Of a DNA stretch of 64,000 nt, positions 55,087 through 63,982 are shown piece by piece. A model generated the notes under the pieces. The model was not told where the DNA came from, did not search any database, and was given only the letters and a program-made list of their open reading frames with translations. Where the stretch lies: positions 3,795,501 to 3,859,500 of the forward strand of contig NZ_CP090066.1 in assembly GCF_021391535.1 (NCBI RefSeq), written 5' to 3'. Each line of letters begins with the position of its first letter. The first letter of the stretch is position 1. The DNA is from Aurantimonas sp. HBX-1 (GTDB lineage: Bacteria > Pseudomonadota > Alphaproteobacteria > Rhizobiales > Rhizobiaceae). The translations under genes and the position numbers were made by a program.

Positions 55087-56088
55087 ATGACGACGCGCGA
55101 AAAACCGCTCGTGATCATCACGCGCAAGCTGCCGGCCCCGATCGAGGCGCGCATGTGCGAGCTGTTCGAGACGCGCCTCAACGAGACCGACCGGCCGCTC
55201 GAACAGCCCGAACTCGTCGCCGCCGTGCGCGAGGCGGACGTGCTGGTGCCGACCGTCACCGACCGCATCGACCGCGCGGTGATCGAGCAGGCGGGGCCCC
55301 GCCTCAAGCTGATCGCAAATTACGGCAACGGCGTCGACAATATTGACGTCGAGGCGGCCCTCGCCCGCCATCTCTTCGTCACCAACACGCCGAACGTCCT
55401 CAACGAGGACACCGCCGACATGACCATGGCGCTGATCCTGGCGGTGCCGCGCCGGCTGGTCGAGGGCGGCATGCGGCTGGTCTCCGGCGAGGGCTGGCCG
55501 GGCTGGTCGCCGACCTGGATGCTCGGGCGGCGGATCTGGGGCAAGAAGCTCGGCATCCTCGGCATGGGCCGGATCGGCACCGCCGTCGCCCGGCGCGCCA
55601 AGGCCTTCGGCCTCGAGATCCACTATCACAACCGCCGGCGCGTCAGCCCGAAGACCGAGGCCGAGCTCGGCGCCACCTACTGGGAGAGCCTCGACCAGAT
55701 GCTCGCCCGCATAGACATCGTCTCGGTCAACTGCCCGTCGACGCCGGCGACGTTCCACCTTCTGTCGGCGCGGCGGCTGGCGCTGATCCAGCCGCATGCC
55801 TTCATCGTCAACACCGCGCGCGGCGAGATCATCAACGAGAAGGCGCTGGTGCGGCTCCTGGAGGAGAACCGCATCGCCGGCGCCGGCCTCGACGTCTTCG
55901 AGGAGGAGCCGGCGATCGACCGGCGGCTGCTGCGCCTGGCCGAACAGCACCGGGTGGTGCTGCTGCCGCATCTGGGCTCGGCGACCATCGAGGCGCGGAT
56001 CGACATGGGCGAAAAGGTGATCATCAACATCCGCACGCTGATGGACGGCCACCGCCCGCCCGACCGGATCCTGCCCGGCGGCTACTGA
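55087..56088 (+). CDS. gyaR: Glyoxylate/hydroxypyruvate reductase, D-isomer 2-hydroxyacid dehydrogenase
   Basis: The 333-residue NAD(P)H enzyme has the Rossmann motif GILGMGRIGTAVARRAKAFG (about residues 156-175). Catalytic Arg is in VNTARGEIINEKAL, Glu in DVFEEEP and His in LLPHLGSATIEAR. The N-terminal substrate domain includes NYGNGVDNIDVEAA. It reduces glyoxylate or hydroxypyruvate. The ATG at 55087 is preceded by AAAGGAT. Confidence 0.92.
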   Translation: MTTREKPLVIITRKLPAPIEARMCELFETRLNETDRPLEQPELVAAVREADVLVPTVTDRIDRAVIEQAGPRLKLIANYGNGVDNIDVEAALARHLFVTNTPNVLNEDTADMTMALILAVPRRLVEGGMRLVSGEGWPGWSPTWMLGRRIWGKKLGILGMGRIGTAVARRAKAFGLEIHYHNRRRVSPKTEAELGATYWESLDQMLARIDIVSVNCPSTPATFHLLSARRLALIQPHAFIVNTARGEIINEKALVRLLEENRIAGAGLDVFEEEPAIDRRLLRLAEQHRVVLLPHLGSATIEARIDMGEKVIINIRTLMDGHRPPDRILPGGY

Positions 56089-56219
56089 CCGCCCGCGTGG
56101 AAGCCCGCTTCCCGGGCTCCCGACGCCATCTTGCCTGCCTCCCCGGCCTGTCGCAGACTGAGCTCCGGCGACAAGAATGACGGCCGCCCAGGGCGGACCG
56201 CGGCGCTTCGGGAGGAACC

Positions 56220-58046
56220 ATGAGCGAGACACTGGAGCGGCCGGCTGTGGCCGGGAGCGAGGCGCGCGGCACCGTGACGGCGTGGCTCGAGGCCTTCGAG
56301 GCGGCCCTGGCGGCGGGCGACGCGGATGCGGCGGCGGAGATGTTCGCGCCGGTCAGCTTCTGGCGGGACCTCGTCACCTTCACCTGGAACATCCGCACCA
56401 TGGAGGGGCCGGACGAGATCCGCACGATGCTCAGCGCCGTGCTGCCGACGGTGCGCCCAAGCCACTTCGCCATCACCGGCGAGCCGAGCGAGGCGGACGG
56501 CGTCACCGAGGCGTGGATCAGCTTCGAGACCGCGGTGGCGCGCGGCAACGGCCTGGTACGCCTCAAGGACGGCAAGGCCTGGACGCTGCTGACCGCGATG
56601 ACCGAGCTGAAGGGGTTCGAGGAGCCGCTGGCGGATCGCCGGCCAATGGGCGCCGAGCACGGCTCCGCGCCCGGCCGCAAGTCGTGGCTGGAGAAGCGCG
56701 AGCAGGAGGCGGCCGAGCTCGGCTATGCGACGCAGCCCTACGTGCTGATCGTCGGCGGCGGCCAGGGCGGCATCGCGCTGGGCGCGCGGCTGCGCCAGCT
56801 GGGCGTGCCGACGATCATCGTCGAGCGCAACGACCGGCCCGGCGATTCCTGGCGCAAGCGCTACAAGTCGCTCTGCCTGCACGACCCGGTCTGGTACGAC
56901 CACCTGCCCTATCTCGAGTTCCCGAAGAACTGGCCGGTCTTCGCCCCGAAGGACAAGATCGGCGACTGGCTCGAGATGTACACGCGGATCATGGAGCTCA
57001 ACTACTGGTCGCGCACGACCTGCAAGAGCGCCAGCTTCGACGAGGCCAAGGGCGAGTGGACGGTCGTCGTCGACCGGGACGGCGAGGAGGTGGTCCTGCA
57101 TCCCAAGCAGCTGGTGCTGGCGACCGGCATGTCGGGCAAGCCGAACATGCCGACGATCAAGGGCATGGAGCGCTTCAAGGGCGAGCACCACCACTCCTCG
57201 CAGCATCCCGGGCCGGATGCCTGGAAGGGCAAGAAGGCCGTCGTCATCGGCTCGAACAATTCCGCCCACGACATCTGCGCGGCGCTCTACGAGGCAGGCG
57301 CCGACGTCACCATGGTGCAGCGCTCGACGACGCACATCGTGAAGTCGGATTCGCTGATGGAGCACGGGCTCGGCTCGCTCTATTCCGAGCGCGCCGTCGC
57401 CAGCGGCATCGACACGGCGAAGGCCGACATGATCTTCGCCTCGCTGCCCTACCGGATCCTCCACGAGTTCCAGATTCCGGTCTACGACAAGATCCGCGAG
57501 ATCGACGCCGACTTCTATGCAGCGCTCAAGAAGGCCGGCTTCATGCTGGACTACGGCGCCGACGATTCCGGCCTGTTCATGAAATATCTGCGCCGCGGCT
57601 CCGGCTACTACATCGACGTCGGCGCCTCGCAGCTGATCATCGACGGCAAGATCAAGCTGAAGAGCGGCGTCGAGATCGAGGAGATCACCGAGACGGGGGT
57701 ACGCTTCGCCGACGGCACCGAGCTGCCCGCCGACCTCATCGTCTACGCCACCGGCTACGGCTCGATGAACGGCTGGGCGGCCGACCTGATCAGCCAGGAG
57801 GTCGCCGACAAGGTCGGCAAGGTCTGGGGCCTCGGCTCCGACACCCCGAAGGACCCTGGCCCGTGGGAGGGCGAGCAGCGCAACATGTGGAAGCCCACCC
57901 AGCAGCCGAACCTGTGGTTCCACGGCGGCAATCTGCACCAGTCGCGGCACTATTCGCTTTACCTGGCGCTGCAGCTGAAGGCGCGCGAGGCGGGGATCGC
58001 GACGCCGGTCTACGGGTTGCAGGAGGTTCACCACTCGGGCAGATGA
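56220..58046 (+). CDS. NTF2-like domain fused to flavin-containing monooxygenase
   Basis: The 608-residue protein combines an N-terminal NTF2/SnoaL-like module (about residues 15-140) with an FAD/NAD(P) monooxygenase of the YUC/FMO/Baeyer-Villiger relatives. GGGQGGIALG (about 179-188) is the FAD loop and VVIGSNNSAHD (about 341-351) the NADP loop. It also has the conserved LCLHDPVWYDHLPYLEFPKN and C-terminal WFHGGNLHQSRHYS. The start is ATG 56220 after GGAGG. Substrate unknown. Confidence 0.9.
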   Translation: MSETLERPAVAGSEARGTVTAWLEAFEAALAAGDADAAAEMFAPVSFWRDLVTFTWNIRTMEGPDEIRTMLSAVLPTVRPSHFAITGEPSEADGVTEAWISFETAVARGNGLVRLKDGKAWTLLTAMTELKGFEEPLADRRPMGAEHGSAPGRKSWLEKREQEAAELGYATQPYVLIVGGGQGGIALGARLRQLGVPTIIVERNDRPGDSWRKRYKSLCLHDPVWYDHLPYLEFPKNWPVFAPKDKIGDWLEMYTRIMELNYWSRTTCKSASFDEAKGEWTVVVDRDGEEVVLHPKQLVLATGMSGKPNMPTIKGMERFKGEHHHSSQHPGPDAWKGKKAVVIGSNNSAHDICAALYEAGADVTMVQRSTTHIVKSDSLMEHGLGSLYSERAVASGIDTAKADMIFASLPYRILHEFQIPVYDKIREIDADFYAALKKAGFMLDYGADDSGLFMKYLRRGSGYYIDVGASQLIIDGKIKLKSGVEIEEITETGVRFADGTELPADLIVYATGYGSMNGWAADLISQEVADKVGKVWGLGSDTPKDPGPWEGEQRNMWKPTQQPNLWFHGGNLHQSRHYSLYLALQLKAREAGIATPVYGLQEVHHSGR

Positions 58047-58142
58047 ACCGAGGAAGGCCGGACACGTCCGCAACGGTCCCGATCGAACCTTTTCCGCTTC
58101 CGCGCGTTTGTAAGCCAGACAAACATCAAAGGAGTACCGACC

Positions 58143-58313
58143 ATGATCGGTTGGGCCATCACGTTTCTGGTTATTGCCTTGATCGCCGCGGTGCTTGGTT
58201 TCGGCGGCATCGCCGGGACCGCCGTCGGAATCGCCAAGATCATCTTCTTCGTCGCGATCGTGCTGTTCGTGCTGTCGCTGATCTTTGGCCGGTCGCGCCG
58301 CCCGTCGATCTGA
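58143..58313 (+). CDS. DUF1328 family small membrane protein
   Basis: The 56-residue protein MIGWAITFLVIALIAAVLGF then GGIAGTAVGIAKIIFFVAIV is a complete UPF0391/DUF1328 member. It has two hydrophobic helices and a short basic tail (GRSRRPSI). The ATG at 58143 follows AAAGGAG. It is short enough to be missed by ORF callers and is followed directly by an intrinsic terminator, so it is a single-gene transcript. Confidence 0.92.
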   Translation: MIGWAITFLVIALIAAVLGFGGIAGTAVGIAKIIFFVAIVLFVLSLIFGRSRRPSI

Positions 58314-58334
58314 CGCGGCGCCCAGTGATTGCGT

Positions 58335-58370
58335 AAAAAGGGGCGGTATCCGCGAGGATGCCGCCCTTTT
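58335..58370 (+). terminator. Intrinsic terminator after the DUF1328 gene
   Basis: AAAAGGGGCGGTATCC pairs with GGATGCCGCCCTTTT around a GCGA tetraloop, with one bulged G and one G-T pair, and ends in four T. Confidence 0.88.
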
Positions 58371-58431
58371 CGCGTTCCAGACATAGCGCGGTGCCCGCCG
58401 GCCCCCGGCCGCAGCACGTCTGCGGCGCCGC

Positions 58432-59196
58432 TCAGCCCTGGCGGGCGCGCCGGTAGCGGATGGTCTCGAAGCGCATGGTCAGGAGGTCGACCATCAGCAG
58501 CTTGCCGACCAGCGGCTCGCCGACGCCGCAGACCAGCTTGATCGCCTCGCTCGCCGCCAGCGTGCCGAGGACGCCGGTGGTGACGCCGAGTATCCCCGCC
58601 TCGGCGCAGGACGGCACCAGCCCCGCCGGCGGCGGCTCGGGGAACAGGTCGCGATAGCCGGGATGGCGCACGCCGTCCGCCGCCGTCTCATAGGGCTTGA
58701 GCACGGTCAGCGAGCCCGAGAAGCGGTTCACCGCCGCCGTCACCAGCGGGCGCCCGGCGGCGGCGCAGAGATCGGCCATGGCATAGCGCGTCGCGAAATT
58801 GTCCGAGCCGTCGATGACGAGATCATAGGCGGCGACGATCCCCGCGCCGTTCTGCGGGTCGATGCGGAGCGCGTGCGGCTCCACCGCGACATGCGGGTTG
58901 AGGGCGCCCACCGCATCGGCGGCGCTGTCGAGCTTGGGGCGCCCGACATCCGCGGTCCGGTGCAGCACCTGGCGCTGCAGGTTGGACAGCGACACCACGT
59001 CGTCGTCGACGATGCCGATCGTGCCGACGCCCGCCGCCGCGAGGTAGAGCACCACCGGCGAGCCGAGGCCGCCAGCGCCAATGACCAGAACGCGGGCGCG
59101 CTTCAGCAGCTGCTGGCCCGGACCGCCGACCTCCGGCAGGACGATGTGCCGGGCGTAGCGCTCCAGTTCGCGGGGGTCGAGCCTCGTCTCGTCCAT
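58432..59196 (-). CDS. moeB: MoeB/ThiF/HesA-type adenylyltransferase
   Basis: The 254-residue protein adenylates the C-terminal glycine of MoaD- or ThiS-like sulfur carriers. The nucleotide loop is VLVIGAGGLGSPVVLYLAAA, NLQRQVLH and DGSDNFATRYAMADLCAA are present, and AEAGILGVTTGVLGTLAASE is the C-terminal core. The zinc CxxC pairs of E. coli MoeB are not seen. The ATG at 59196 follows GGAGG inside the recF 3' end, so it belongs to dnaN-recF-moeB. It could serve ThiS of the thi operon in this window. Confidence 0.92.
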   Translation of the reverse strand: MDETRLDPRELERYARHIVLPEVGGPGQQLLKRARVLVIGAGGLGSPVVLYLAAAGVGTIGIVDDDVVSLSNLQRQVLHRTADVGRPKLDSAADAVGALNPHVAVEPHALRIDPQNGAGIVAAYDLVIDGSDNFATRYAMADLCAAAGRPLVTAAVNRFSGSLTVLKPYETAADGVRHPGYRDLFPEPPPAGLVPSCAEAGILGVTTGVLGTLAASEAIKLVCGVGEPLVGKLLMVDLLTMRFETIRYRRARQG

Positions 59197-59197
59197 C

Positions 59198-60394
59198 TCA
59201 GTCCTCCGGAAGCGGCGAACCGGATGGCCGGATCGCCCCCGAATCGACCTCCAGCATCTGGGCGCGATCGGCCAGCGCGTCAAACAGGCCGGCATCCGTG
59301 CCGGTCATGAAGGCCTGGACGCCGAGACCGTCGATCAGGTCGAACAGCGCGGCGCGGCGGCCGGGATCGAGATGCGCCGCGATCTCGTCCAGGAGCAGCA
59401 CCGGCGGCATGCCGGAAAGGGCGGTGACGAGTTTTGCGTGCGCCAGCACCAGGCCGATCAGCAGCGCCTTCTGCTCGCCGGTCGAGGCAAGCCCCGCCGG
59501 CATCGCCTTGGCGAGATGGGTGACCGACAGCTCGGCCCGGTGCGCGCCGAGCAGCGTCCGCCCGGCGCCGCGATCGAGGCTCCGGCCGCTGCGCAGGCGG
59601 GCCCGCGCCTCGTCCTCGGCCTCCACTGCCGGACGGGCGAGGTCGATGTCGCCATAGCCAGAGGCGAGCACCAGCCCGGCCCTGGGGAACGGATTGGCGG
59701 CGTCGGTGGCGCCGATCATGCCGGCGAGGAGATCGACGAGCTCGGCCCGCGCCACCGCCATGGCGATGCCGAGCTCGGCCATCTGGGCCTCCAGACCCGA
59801 CAGCCAGGAATCGTCCAGCCGCTCCTCAGACAAGAGGCGGTTGCGCGAGCGCATGGCGCGCTCGTAGTCGCTCGCCCGCCGTCCGTGCGTCGGGTCGACG
59901 GCCAGCACCATGCGGTCGAGGAAGCGCCGCCGGTCGCCGGCGGGGCCGTTGAACAGCCCGTCCATCGACGGGGTCAGCCAGACGACGCGCAGCAGCTCGA
60001 GCAGTTCCTCGGCGTTGCGGGCATTGGTCTCGTCGATTCGGATGGAGCGGTTGGCTGCACCCGCGGCGTCCGGGCTCACCTTGGTGAGGATGTCGGTCTC
60101 GCCCGCTGCCGAGACCACCGCGGCCGCCACCGAGAAGCCGCCGCCACCGCCCTGCCGGGCGATCTCCTGGTAGGTGGCGCGCCGCAGGCCGCGGCCCGGC
60201 GACAGCAGCGAGATCGCCTCGAGGAGATTGGTCTTGCCGGCGCCGTTCGACCCGTGGAACACCACGAAGCGGCGATCGAATTCGAGGCGGAGCGCGGTGT
60301 AATTGCGGAAATCGGCGAGCCGCAGCCGGCTCAGCCCGATCGGTGCCGCGGGCGCGGCAGCCGCATCGGCCGGAAGCGGGGGCGTGTCGTGCAG
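59198..60394 (-). CDS. recF: RecF recombination protein (non-standard start)
   Basis: RecF is an SMC-like ATPase that loads RecA at gaps. Visible are Walker A GSNGAGKTN (FHGSNGAGKTNLLEAISLLS), DTGxxx-type ASTGEQKALLIGLVLAHAK signature and Walker B PPVLLLDEIAAHLDPGRRAA. The conserved N-terminal strand RLRLADFRNYTALRLEFDRRF lies upstream of the first ATG/GTG/TTG (GTG 60265), so that codon cannot be the true start. The frame back to the dnaN stop has no standard start; CTG 60394 is taken provisionally, with CTG 60334 and ATC 60340 alternatives. Confidence 0.85.
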   Translation of the reverse strand: MHDTPPLPADAAAAPAAPIGLSRLRLADFRNYTALRLEFDRRFVVFHGSNGAGKTNLLEAISLLSPGRGLRRATYQEIARQGGGGGFSVAAAVVSAAGETDILTKVSPDAAGAANRSIRIDETNARNAEELLELLRVVWLTPSMDGLFNGPAGDRRRFLDRMVLAVDPTHGRRASDYERAMRSRNRLLSEERLDDSWLSGLEAQMAELGIAMAVARAELVDLLAGMIGATDAANPFPRAGLVLASGYGDIDLARPAVEAEDEARARLRSGRSLDRGAGRTLLGAHRAELSVTHLAKAMPAGLASTGEQKALLIGLVLAHAKLVTALSGMPPVLLLDEIAAHLDPGRRAALFDLIDGLGVQAFMTGTDAGLFDALADRAQMLEVDSGAIRPSGSPLPED

Positions 60395-60407
60395 GGAGCC
60401 CGTGGCG

Positions 60408-61532
60408 TCAGACCCGCATCGGCATGAGGACGTAGAGCGTCGCGTCGTCGCCGCCGTCCCGGATCAGCGTCGGCGAGCCCGGATCGGCCAGCATTAACAC
60501 CGCGTCGTCGCCGGAGAGCTGGCCGGTGATGTCGAGCAGATAGCGGGCGTTGAAGCCGATCTCGATGTCGTCGGAATCGTAGCCGACCGACAGCTCTTCC
60601 GTCGCCGTGCCGGAATCCGGCGAGTTGACCGTGAGCACCAGCTGCGAGTCGGTGAGCGCGAGCTTCACCGCCCGGCCCCGCTCGGAGGAAATCGTCGAGA
60701 CGCGGTCGACGGCGGCTGAGAAGGTCTGGCGGTCGAGGGTGAGCGCCTTGTCGTTGTTCTGCGGGATCACCCGCTGGTAGTCCGGGAAGGTGCCGTCGAT
60801 CAGCTTGGAGGTCATCACCACCGCGCCGATGGTGAAGCGCATCTTGGCGTCGGAGAGCTCGACGCTGACCTCGTCCTCGGCCCCGATGTCGCCGAGCAGC
60901 TTCTGCAGCTCGCCCACCGTCTTGCGCGGCACGATGACGCCGGGCATGCCTTCCGAGCCCGCCGGCGCCTTCATCTCGGCGCGGGCGAGGCGGTGGCCGT
61001 CGGTGGCCACGGCCCGCAGCTTCAAATCGCCGTCGGATTCGATCGTGTGAAGGAAGATGCCGTTGAGATAATAGCGCGTCTCCTCGGTGGAGATGGCGAA
61101 CTGCGTGCGCTCGATCAGCCGGGCGAGTTCGCCGGCCTTGATGGTGAAGCCGTGCGACAGCGGCCCGGCGGTGATGTCGGGGAAATCCGATTCCGGCAGG
61201 CACTGCAGGCGGAAATTCGAGCGGCCCGAGGAGACCGTCATCTGGGTGCCCTCGGCATTGGTGGCGAGCCGCACCTCGGCGCCGTCCGAGAGCTTGCGGA
61301 CGATGTCGTAGAGCAGATGCGCCGGGACGGTGGTCGCCCCTTCCTGCTCGCCGGTCGCCGTCGCCGTCTCGGTGATCTCGAGGTCGAGGTCGGTCGCCTT
61401 CAGGCGCAGCCCGCCCGCCTCGGTCTTCAGAAGCACGTTCGACAGGATGGGAATCGTGTTGCGGCGCTCGACGACCCGGTGGACGTGAGCCAGCGACTTC
61501 AGGAGGTTCGACCGTTCGATGATGATACGCAT
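60408..61532 (-). CDS. dnaN: DNA polymerase III sliding clamp (beta subunit)
   Basis: The 374-residue protein is the ring-shaped processivity clamp. It begins MRIIIERSNLLKSLAHVHRV and ends LYVLMPMRV; the three repeated clamp domains span the whole length, with the hydrophobic peptide-binding cleft segment at VLMPMR. The start is ATG 61532. It lies between dnaA and recF in the classic order. Confidence 0.98.
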   Translation of the reverse strand: MRIIIERSNLLKSLAHVHRVVERRNTIPILSNVLLKTEAGGLRLKATDLDLEITETATATGEQEGATTVPAHLLYDIVRKLSDGAEVRLATNAEGTQMTVSSGRSNFRLQCLPESDFPDITAGPLSHGFTIKAGELARLIERTQFAISTEETRYYLNGIFLHTIESDGDLKLRAVATDGHRLARAEMKAPAGSEGMPGVIVPRKTVGELQKLLGDIGAEDEVSVELSDAKMRFTIGAVVMTSKLIDGTFPDYQRVIPQNNDKALTLDRQTFSAAVDRVSTISSERGRAVKLALTDSQLVLTVNSPDSGTATEELSVGYDSDDIEIGFNARYLLDITGQLSGDDAVLMLADPGSPTLIRDGGDDATLYVLMPMRV

Positions 61533-61692
61533 GGACCGACGCCGTTTCGTTCGGGAGGCCGCCGGGGTTTTCCAGCGGCCTTTCCGGGTTCGAAGTTCTT
61601 AGAGACTGGCGGCCCGCTTGGGAAGGCTTAACGCCACAAGATACGTGGCGCGCCGGCGCGGAACGCCGCCGCCGCAAGGCTGCGGCGGGCGA

Positions 61693-63150
61693 TCACTCCT
61701 CGATCATGCGACGGATGAGGTCCAGCTCTTCGGAGAGCTTCTCGTCCTTGGAGCGCTCGCCCTCGATCTTGCGCACCGCGTGCAGGACCGTGGTGTGGTC
61801 GCGGCCGCCGAAGCGCCGGCCGATCTCGGGCAGCGAGCGCGGCGTCATCGTCTTGGCGAGATACATGGCGATCTGCCGCGGCCGGACGATGGTGCGGGTT
61901 CGCCGCGCGGACAGGAGCTCGGTGCGCGGCACGTTGTAGTGGCGCGAGACGAATTTCAGGATGTCCTCGATGCGCACCCGCCGCTCGGTGTTGGCCCGGG
62001 TCAGCTGGTTGAGGAGATCGTCGAGATGCTCCGGCGACAGCGGCTGGCCGAGCGAATGGCGGAAGGCGATCTGGTTGAACGCCCCTTCGAGGTCGCGGCC
62101 CGAGCCGGCGACGCGCTGGGCGATCGTCTCGATCACCCGCTCCGGCATGTCGAAGCTCGGATCCTCGGCCCGCATCGCCTTGACGCGGCTGTCGATGATC
62201 GCCCGGCGCATCGCGTAATCCGGCGGCGCCAGCTCCAGCGTGATCCCGTTGGAGAGCCGCGAACGGACGCGGGGGTCGAGCGATTCCAGCTCGGAGGCCG
62301 GGCGGTCGGCCGCGCAGATCACCTGCTTGGCGGAATCGATCAGCGCGTTGAGGAGATGGCAGAACTCCTGCTGGATCGACTTGCCCTGCAGGAACTGCGT
62401 GTCGTCGATGATCAGGATGTCGATGCCGCGCAGCGTCTCCTTGAGGTCGAGGGCGCGGTTGTCGCGGATCGCGGTGGCGAAGCGCCACATGAAGTATTCG
62501 GCGGTGAGATAGACGACGCGCGGCCCGTCGTGGCGGCGCACGGCGGCGTTGGCGATCGCCTGCAGGAGATGCGTCTTGCCGAGGCCGACGGCGGCATGGA
62601 TGAACAGCGGGTTGAAGCGCACCGACTGCGGGCCGTTCTCGGCGATCGCCTTGGCGGCGGCCAGTGCCACGCGGTTCGAGGCACCCTCGACGAAATTGTC
62701 GAAGACATAGCGGCTGTCGAGGGGCGAGCCGAAATCGGCGGCCGAACGCGGCGCTTCCACGGCCCGCTCGAGCCGGACCGGCGCCTTCTCGCCGACGGCG
62801 ATCGGGCGGATCTCCTCGGTGCTGACCACCGCCTGCTGGCTGTGGCCGGCGACCCGGGGCTCGCGGATGGTCACGCCGCCGCCGCGCACGGCGCTGCGGA
62901 TGGCGATCTCGACCTTCAGCGTGCCGGGCACCTCCTCGCGGAAGATCTCGGTGAGCAGGTCGTGATAATGCGACTGGATCCAGCTGCGCAGAAACGCCGT
63001 CGGCACGGAGATCCGGCAGACGCCCTTGCCGACGGATTCGAGCTTCAGGCGCTGGAACCAGCTGGAGAAGATGTCCGGCCCGAGCTGCGCCTTCAGCCGC
63101 GCATTCACCCGCTCGATGATCTCCGCCGAACCCTTCGCCCCGCCGTCCAT
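61693..63150 (-). CDS. dnaA: Chromosomal replication initiator DnaA
   Basis: The 485-residue protein has domain I (ERVNARLKAQLGPDIFSSWF, about residues 11-30), then a short linker, and an AAA+ domain with Walker A AAVGLGKTHLL (about 186-196) and Walker B ILIIDDTQFLQG. Domain IV has GRRFGGRDHTTVLHAVRKIE, the DnaA-box-binding signature. The start at ATG 63150 matches the family; an in-frame ATG at 63267 would overlap the rhodanese gene by 16 bases and add 39 Gly/Ser/Ala-rich residues, and remains possible. Confidence 0.95.
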   Translation of the reverse strand: MDGGAKGSAEIIERVNARLKAQLGPDIFSSWFQRLKLESVGKGVCRISVPTAFLRSWIQSHYHDLLTEIFREEVPGTLKVEIAIRSAVRGGGVTIREPRVAGHSQQAVVSTEEIRPIAVGEKAPVRLERAVEAPRSAADFGSPLDSRYVFDNFVEGASNRVALAAAKAIAENGPQSVRFNPLFIHAAVGLGKTHLLQAIANAAVRRHDGPRVVYLTAEYFMWRFATAIRDNRALDLKETLRGIDILIIDDTQFLQGKSIQQEFCHLLNALIDSAKQVICAADRPASELESLDPRVRSRLSNGITLELAPPDYAMRRAIIDSRVKAMRAEDPSFDMPERVIETIAQRVAGSGRDLEGAFNQIAFRHSLGQPLSPEHLDDLLNQLTRANTERRVRIEDILKFVSRHYNVPRTELLSARRTRTIVRPRQIAMYLAKTMTPRSLPEIGRRFGGRDHTTVLHAVRKIEGERSKDEKLSEELDLIRRMIEE

Positions 63151-63251
63151 GCCTGCCCCGCCATTGTCGTCGATTCTTGTTGATGCGCTACCCGCCAGGG
63201 GCAGCCCGCGAGACGGCACAGCAGCAAACGCCGCCTGCCCCGTCCGCAGAC

Positions 63252-63686
63252 CTAGTTCTGCGACCATGGCAGCCCCTCCGCCTTCCAGCCTGCCTTGCGG
63301 CCCCGATGCCCCTCCTCGTCCGGCGGTCCCTCGAACCCGTTCAGCACGTTGAAGCAGTTCTCGTAGCCGAACGCGGTCATCGCCACGGCGCCGGCGATCG
63401 AGCGGACGCCCGAGCGGCAGAGGAAATAGATCGGCGCCGCCTTGCCGATGCCGGCGGCGTCGAGACGCTCGGCGAGCTTCGGGGCGAAGGCCGGGTCGAC
63501 GGCCATGGACGGGAAACTCTGCCATTCCGCCAGGACGACCGACTTGCCGATCGGCCCGAGCTGGGGGAGCCCGACATAGGTCCATTCGGCACTGGTACGG
63601 ACATCCACCAGGACGGCGTCCTCGGTCTCCGACAGAGCGGACCAGCAGGTCGACGCCGTGACGTCGCCCCGGTAACTTTTATCCAT
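63252..63686 (-). CDS. Single-domain rhodanese-like protein
   Basis: The 144-residue protein has the rhodanese fold with active-site loop CRSGVRSIAGA (Cys near residue 90). It also has AVLVDVRTSAEWTYVGLPQL near the start and the terminal tail GHRGRKAGWKAEGLPW. It may carry or transfer sulfane sulfur. The start is ATG 63686; TTG 63695 lies too near the GGGGAG site. It precedes dnaA on the same strand. Confidence 0.93.
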   Translation of the reverse strand: MDKSYRGDVTASTCWSALSETEDAVLVDVRTSAEWTYVGLPQLGPIGKSVVLAEWQSFPSMAVDPAFAPKLAERLDAAGIGKAAPIYFLCRSGVRSIAGAVAMTAFGYENCFNVLNGFEGPPDEEGHRGRKAGWKAEGLPWSQN

Positions 63687-63827
63687 GCAAAACAACTCCC
63701 CGCCCCTGATCCCGCAAGGGACAGAAGTTCTCGATACTTAAAACGGCTTGATGCGCTCAGAAACTACGCGTTGCGTTCGATGACGTGAGCCCGGTCGGGC
63801 TGGGGGCGGCTTCCCGTCGTCGGAACC

Positions 63828-63844
63828 TTGTGGCGGCTCCACAA
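63828..63844. promoter_or_regulatory. Perfect inverted repeat upstream of rhodanese-dnaA
   Basis: TTGTGG and CCACAA flank the five-base centre CGGCT, 142 bp upstream of the rhodanese start. No DnaA box (TTATNCACA) was seen nearby. The function is unknown; an operator is the simplest guess. Confidence 0.45.
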
Positions 63845-63935
63845 ACTTCTGGAAAACACTGGTTGTCCCCGCACTTCGTCTTCTCCGCACTTGTGTGAGG
63901 CGGAAACTACGAAACGTGGCGGGATGCGGCAAGCG

Positions 63936-63982
63936 GAGTCTCGGCGGAATCGTAAGACGGGCGGACTTGCTGTGGCAGACTC
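63936..63982. promoter_or_regulatory. Cluster of three GANTC (CcrM) sites
   Basis: GAGTC (63936-63940), GAATC (63947-63951) and GACTC (63978-63982) fall within 47 bp. CcrM methylates GANTC in alphaproteobacteria and controls cell-cycle promoters, including dnaA in Caulobacter. Whether this cluster belongs to the dnaA transcription unit or to a gene beyond the window is unknown. Confidence 0.45.

Noticed and set aside
56082..58073. Open frame of 663 codons antisense to the flavin monooxygenase
   Set aside because: It is a shadow frame without a domain; the sense protein has clear FAD and NADP motifs.
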